9,242 bases of DNA, taken from the NCBI GenBank assembly GCA_030832135.1, contig JAURJS010000105.1, positions 1 through 9,242 of the forward strand, given 5' to 3'. Shown piece by piece: positions 6,303 through 9,242 of this stretch; position 1 is the stretch's first letter, and each line of letters starts with the position of its first letter. The notes under the pieces were generated by a model. The model worked only from the letters and a program-made list of their open reading frames with translations. It was not told the origin of the DNA and ran no database searches. Made by a program: the position numbers and the translations under genes. Origin of the DNA: Candidatus Planktophila sp. GTDB taxonomy: Bacteria; Actinomycetota; Actinomycetes; Nanopelagicales; Nanopelagicaceae.

Positions 6303-7802
6303 TTAACGAAGACCACTTCGCTTCACGACCCAGATCATCTGTGGCTGTGAGGTCGCTGATGCAAAGGTGTTGTTCGTTGGCGTAAATATCGCAGTGAGAA
6401 ACTGTCTTCCTAGTCTTGCAGGTTTCCACGTGCAGGTCGCTGTAAGTGTTGGATAAGTACCTGATGTTGCCTTGGAGAGGCAGCCCACAACGCGCTTGCC
6501 ATCAATTAAGAAGGCGACCTTTCCTGCAGTATTCACCGTGACTGTGGCAGTCAGGTTTATACCCTTAGTGGGAGAACCGGTGATTGAGGGAAGCGTGATT
6601 GTGCCGTTCTCAGTAAGGTTATTGACCGTGATTGTCACTGTTTGAGAGTCACTGAGCATGCCATCAGAGACCCAAGTGATTACCACATATGTGTTATTTG
6701 CATCAGAGTCCGTAGGCGCTTCAAAATCTGGCGCTGGTGAAAATGAGAGCGTGCCACTTCCACTAATCGCAAAGTCATTGGCATCTGTGCCGGTAAGCGA
6801 ATAAGTAAGAGTTGTACCGGCATCTGAATCTGTTGCACCGAGAGAGTAGAGGCCCGCTATGTTCTCATTTGATGAATAAGTCGCAGTTGTTGCGCCAGCG
6901 AATGCACTGATAGCGGGAGGGTTGTTATACGTGTAGCGAACAACAACAAACCCAGAGCCACCAGAACCACCAGTAGTTGCAGAGCCGCTGCAATCTGCAC
7001 CACCACCTCCTCGATTGGCCGGAGCATCACAGGTTGATCCTGAAACGGCGCCACCAGAGAAAGCTGTTCCAGGATCTCCAGATCCTGCCCAACCTGCACC
7101 ACCACTGCCGAACATCACATTGGTGCCGATGGTGACGATGTCTGAGTTAATTCCTGCGCCACCATTCTTTCCAGATCCTGCAGCGCCTGCTCCACCACCA
7201 CCACCTACTTGGCAATTTCCCGTGGTACAACCTGAAGCGCCATTGGCCGTTCCAACGCCACCTAAATTTCCATTTCCACTCACGCCACCTTTTGCACCAG
7301 CGTTATTTGTTGCGCTATTGAGCGATGCTTTTCCACCACGTGCTGTGAGTGAACCCAACACGGATGCAGTTCCATCGACTCCACCACCTGGATTGCAATC
7401 ACCTGCACGTCCTGTTGCAGCTGCAACAGTTATTGATACCGGTGTATTTGCTGCGAGATTGAGTCCAGTACCGGTGAGCACTTCACCGCCGCCTCCGCCT
7501 TGTCCCCAATAGACACCACAATAACCGCGAGTACCGCTACCACCAGCTCCTACAACGAGATAGCGAGCAGAGATCGCATATTGAGGAGTCCAAGTAATCG
7601 TGGAGGCGGTCGTAAATTGCACAACGCAATCTGCTCCATCTTTAGTAACTATTACGCCGGTCGTCGCTGAAACGTTCTGTGTGCATAAGCCGGCGCTATC
7701 ACCTGATGCTGTGACGGTGAGGGCGTAAGAGATAGGTGAAAAGAGCGTGGCGAAGAGAGCAGCTACGGCCAGAATAAAGACCCATCTACTCATCTTTCGC
7801 AT
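6303..7802 (-). CDS. Secreted glycine-rich surface protein with cadherin-like and Ig-like C-terminal regions; function unknown
   Basis: The product has 499 residues and is predicted to be exported. Residues 1-27 form a Sec signal peptide: basic MRKMSR, hydrophobic WVFILAVAALFATLF, then a cleavage site after SYA. Residues about 80-292 are a glycine-rich domain that opens with ARYLVVGAGGSG and closes with GGSGFVVVRYTYNN, the pattern of the Gly_rich_2-type surface domain. Residues about 293-397 look like a cadherin-type repeat (TDSDAGTTLTYSLTGTDANDF, then WVSDGMLSDSQTVTITVNN). Residues about 400-490 look like a bacterial Ig-like repeat. Ten cysteines (40, 59, 95, 136, 192, 197, 258, 271, 441, 457) are spread through the mature part. 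There is no LPXTG sorting signal and no C-terminal membrane anchor; the end is WVVKRSGLR. ATG 7802 has a TANNNT box 6 nt upstream; ATG 7793 (residue 4) is an alternative. Adhesion or a role in the cell envelope is only a guess. Confidence 0.88.
   Translation of the reverse strand: MRKMSRWVFILAVAALFATLFSPISYALTVTASGDSAGLCTQNVSATTGVIVTKDGADCVVQFTTASTITWTPQYAISARYLVVGAGGSGTRGYCGVYWGQGGGGGEVLTGTGLNLAANTPVSITVAAATGRAGDCNPGGGVDGTASVLGSLTARGGKASLNSATNNAGAKGGVSGNGNLGGVGTANGASGCTTGNCQVGGGGGAGAAGSGKNGGAGINSDIVTIGTNVMFGSGGAGWAGSGDPGTAFSGGAVSGSTCDAPANRGGGGADCSGSATTGGSGGSGFVVVRYTYNNPPAISAFAGATTATYSSNENIAGLYSLGATDSDAGTTLTYSLTGTDANDFAISGSGTLSFSPAPDFEAPTDSDANNTYVVITWVSDGMLSDSQTVTITVNNLTENGTITLPSITGSPTKGINLTATVTVNTAGKVAFLIDGKRVVGCLSKATSGTYPTLTATCTWKPARLGRQFLTAIFTPTNNTFASATSQPQMIWVVKRSGLR
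6927..7565 (-). repeat. Low-complexity glycine-rich coding tract
   Basis: Residues 80-292 of the secreted protein are about one third glycine, with clusters such as GQGGGGGEV (100-108) and QVGGGGGAGAAG (198-209). On the plus strand this appears as repeated CCACCACC-type triplets, for example at 7193-7205. The repeats are degenerate, with no exact long unit. The same tract creates a spurious proline-rich frame on the plus strand. Confidence 0.8.
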
Positions 7803-7808
7803 GGGCAG

Positions 7809-7814
7809 ATTCTA
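7809..7814 (-). promoter_or_regulatory. Probable -10 element for the secreted-protein gene
   Basis: On the minus strand TAGAAT sits in the 14-bp gap after the MFS stop and ends exactly 6 nt before the ATG at 7802. The intervening CTGCCC is not a Shine-Dalgarno sequence. This is the best TANNNT match in the window and would allow a leaderless transcript independent of the upstream transporter genes. No good -35 element is visible 17 bp further up, which is common in actinobacteria. Confidence 0.5.
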
Positions 7815-7816
7815 AG

Positions 7817-9028
7817 TCAGCCTGTGGGATGAACAGAATTACGCGTCTCCGGGATGCGGGTAGAGACGAGAACCACGGCAGCCATAAGAATGGTTGCCAC
7901 TAAGAATGCTGGCCTAAATCCACCTGCATCAGAGATGGCGCCGAGGAGGATGGGCGAGACCATCGCTGCAAAGTCGCCGGACATCTGCTGGAGTGCAATG
8001 ACCTGTCCACCTTTACCTTTGAGAACATCTCCAATCAAGCTTCCCGGAACAGTCGCTAAGTAAGCACCTGCTACTCCAGAGAAGATCATCGCGGGAAAGA
8101 AGATCCACGATTGCACAGTGACCAGGAGGAGAGCGGTAGAGATAAATAGAGCAGAGGATCCGACGATAGCAACTAGGCGACGTCCCTTCTCATCAGAGAT
8201 GCGTCCGGCGCGAAGCAAGAGCGCACCATTGACAATTGATGCGAGTGTGAAGCCAACGCCCATATATGTCGTTGATACCTGCATCTCCTCCACCATGAAG
8301 AGCGGAACAATCGAACGACCCATTCCAAAGATAATAAATCCAGTGCTAAATGAGATGACCAACGCAATGCGATAAGGCTTTAAGGCAAGAGCTTCACGCA
8401 GTGATGTCTTCTCGCTCTTACCCTCTGGCTTTGCCGCGAGAGTGGATCCGCGCAATAGGAAGCCAGCAGAGATACTTGAGATGGCAAGCAAGACAGCATA
8501 GATAGCAAGTGGCGCACGGAGTGAGAATCCAGAGAGCGCACCGCCTACAACAGGACCGCCCACCATACCGATGAGGAAGGAGCCATTATAGAGAGATTGT
8601 GCTCGGCCACGTTGATGATCGCTGACAACGCGAAGTAGAAGTGAACCCGCCGCTACAGAGAACATGGAAGATCCAAGGCCTCCAGCTGCACGAAAGAGCA
8701 GCAGTTGGGAGTATGACTGAGCCATTGCAGCTGCAGCTGATGAGAGGGCCACAAAACCAATTCCCACGGTATAGACCAAACGCTCACCGAAAGTGTCAAC
8801 TAATTTTCCGGCAACGAGCCCACTTGCAAATCGAGCAAATGCAAAGGCGGAGAGAATTGCACCGACCTGTGCATGGTTGACGCCAAATGAACTTGCGAAG
8901 AGGGGAAGGGTCGGCGCAATAATTCCAAAACCAACTGCGACAAAGAAAGAGGCAAAGACAAGAACCCCAACTTCACGAGGAAACTCGCGAAGGGGGTTCT
9001 TGATCTTAAATAACCGTGATTTAGCCAA
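7817..9028 (-). CDS. MFS transporter, 12-helix DHA1-like, probable proton-coupled exporter
   Basis: This is a 403-residue inner-membrane transporter of the major facilitator superfamily with two six-helix halves. The central loop is charged (about 193-218, GSTLAAKPEGKSEK). Motif A is GKLVDTFGER at 74-83, and its second-half copy is AGRISDEKGRR at 274-284. Helix 5 contains GMVGGPVVGGALSG at 154-167, matching the gxxxGPxxGG motif C of drug/proton antiporters, so export is more likely than uptake; the substrate is unknown. The start is TTG at 9028: an in-frame stop lies two codons upstream, and there is no ATG or GTG before the first helix at about residue 20. Only a weak ribosome-like CTAGG (9043-9039, minus strand) precedes it. 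It begins 6 bp after the preceding transporter gene, so co-translation with that gene is likely. Confidence 0.9.
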   Translation of the reverse strand: MAKSRLFKIKNPLREFPREVGVLVFASFFVAVGFGIIAPTLPLFASSFGVNHAQVGAILSAFAFARFASGLVAGKLVDTFGERLVYTVGIGFVALSSAAAAMAQSYSQLLLFRAAGGLGSSMFSVAAGSLLLRVVSDHQRGRAQSLYNGSFLIGMVGGPVVGGALSGFSLRAPLAIYAVLLAISSISAGFLLRGSTLAAKPEGKSEKTSLREALALKPYRIALVISFSTGFIIFGMGRSIVPLFMVEEMQVSTTYMGVGFTLASIVNGALLLRAGRISDEKGRRLVAIVGSSALFISTALLLVTVQSWIFFPAMIFSGVAGAYLATVPGSLIGDVLKGKGGQVIALQQMSGDFAAMVSPILLGAISDAGGFRPAFLVATILMAAVVLVSTRIPETRNSVHPTG

Positions 9029-9034
9029 GTGAAA

Positions 9035-9242
9035 TCAACCTAGGGCCTCGCCTGCAGATTCATTTCGAGCTGCCGCATAATCTTCTGATGTGCGAAGCGG
9101 GGTCTCACGGAGGAAGAGAGAGACGAAGAAACCAATTGCTACAAGAGGTGCTGCCACTAAGAAGACAACATGGAAAGAGCTCACAAATGATTCAAGGACT
9201 GCGGTCTGCACCTGCACCGGCAAGGTAGCAATCAGAGAGGTA
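9035..9242 (-). CDS. MFS transporter, DHA2 (EmrB/QacA-like) C-terminus (5' end outside window)
   Basis: The minus-strand frame is open from the right edge to TGA at 9037-9035, giving the last 68 residues. They contain one clear final membrane helix, FHVVFLVAAPLVAIGFFVSLFL, followed by RETPLRTS and an acidic tail ending SAGEALG. A last helix followed by L-(R/K)-E-x-PLR is typical of 14-helix DHA2 multidrug exporters of actinobacteria. An internal TTG at 9223 could be read as a start, but the coding frame continues unbroken past it to the edge, so this is a truncated view of a larger gene and not a 62-residue protein. Substrate unknown. The DHA1-like gene follows 6 bp after its stop. Confidence 0.8.
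   Translation of the reverse strand, partial: TSLIATLPVQVQTAVLESFVSSFHVVFLVAAPLVAIGFFVSLFLRETPLRTSEDYAAARNESAGEALG

Noticed and set aside
6307..6320. CGAAG/CTTCG hairpin as a bidirectional terminator between pntB and the surface-protein gene
   Set aside because: The stem is only 5 bp, it lies in coding sequence and no convincing T-run follows on either strand.
7015..7512. Plus-strand 165-codon open frame rich in proline
   Set aside because: It is the antisense of the glycine-rich tract: GGN codons read as NCC, so prolines appear and stops are rare. It has no ribosome site or recognisable domain, and the minus-strand gene has a signal peptide and family motifs.
1..9242. Mobile elements, CRISPR arrays, tRNA/rRNA genes, defence or biosynthetic cassettes
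   Set aside because: Both strands are nearly filled by transporter, regulator, transhydrogenase and surface-protein genes. I saw no transposase motif, regular spaced repeat, or tRNA-like cloverleaf in the short gaps.

Overview
The window looks like a chromosome segment of a small-genome, moderate-GC actinobacterium. Freshwater Nanopelagicales (acI; Planktophila/Nanopelagicus-like) are the best guess. The reasons are an actinobacterial three-subunit proton-translocating transhydrogenase, very tight gene packing (the longest gap between genes is 106 bp), a sugar ABC operon of the kind those bacteria carry, and roughly balanced base composition. The lineage is an inference; there is no rRNA or other marker gene here.

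Plus strand, 1-3407: the 3' part of a sugar ABC transport operon. It holds the C-terminal half of a RbsB-type substrate-binding protein, a strong intercistronic stem-loop, a RbsC/FrcC-type permease, a single-domain FrcA-type ATPase, and a LacI-family regulator that probably controls the operon. The operon promoter and most of the binding-protein gene lie left of the window.

Plus strand, 3478-6299: pntAa-pntAb-pntB, packed with a 0-bp gap and then a 4-bp overlap. Together they encode a complete membrane transhydrogenase that moves hydride between NAD(H) and NADP(H) coupled to proton flow. All key motifs are visible.

Minus strand, 9242-6303: the C-terminus of a 14-helix DHA2-type MFS exporter (partial), a complete 12-helix DHA1-type MFS transporter starting 6 bp after it, and a secreted glycine-rich, cysteine-containing surface protein starting 14 bp further on. 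The surface protein gene converges on pntB with only 3 bp between the stop codons.

The most interesting non-coding signals are the 16-bp intercistronic hairpin after the binding-protein gene, and a recurring arrangement at three genes (lacI-type, pntAa, surface protein): no Shine-Dalgarno sequence, but a TANNNT -10-like hexamer 6-7 nt before the ATG, as expected for leaderless actinobacterial mRNAs. The secreted protein is the least understood gene. I see no mobile element, CRISPR array, RNA gene or clear intrinsic terminator, and nothing that I can honestly call a wholly new system.
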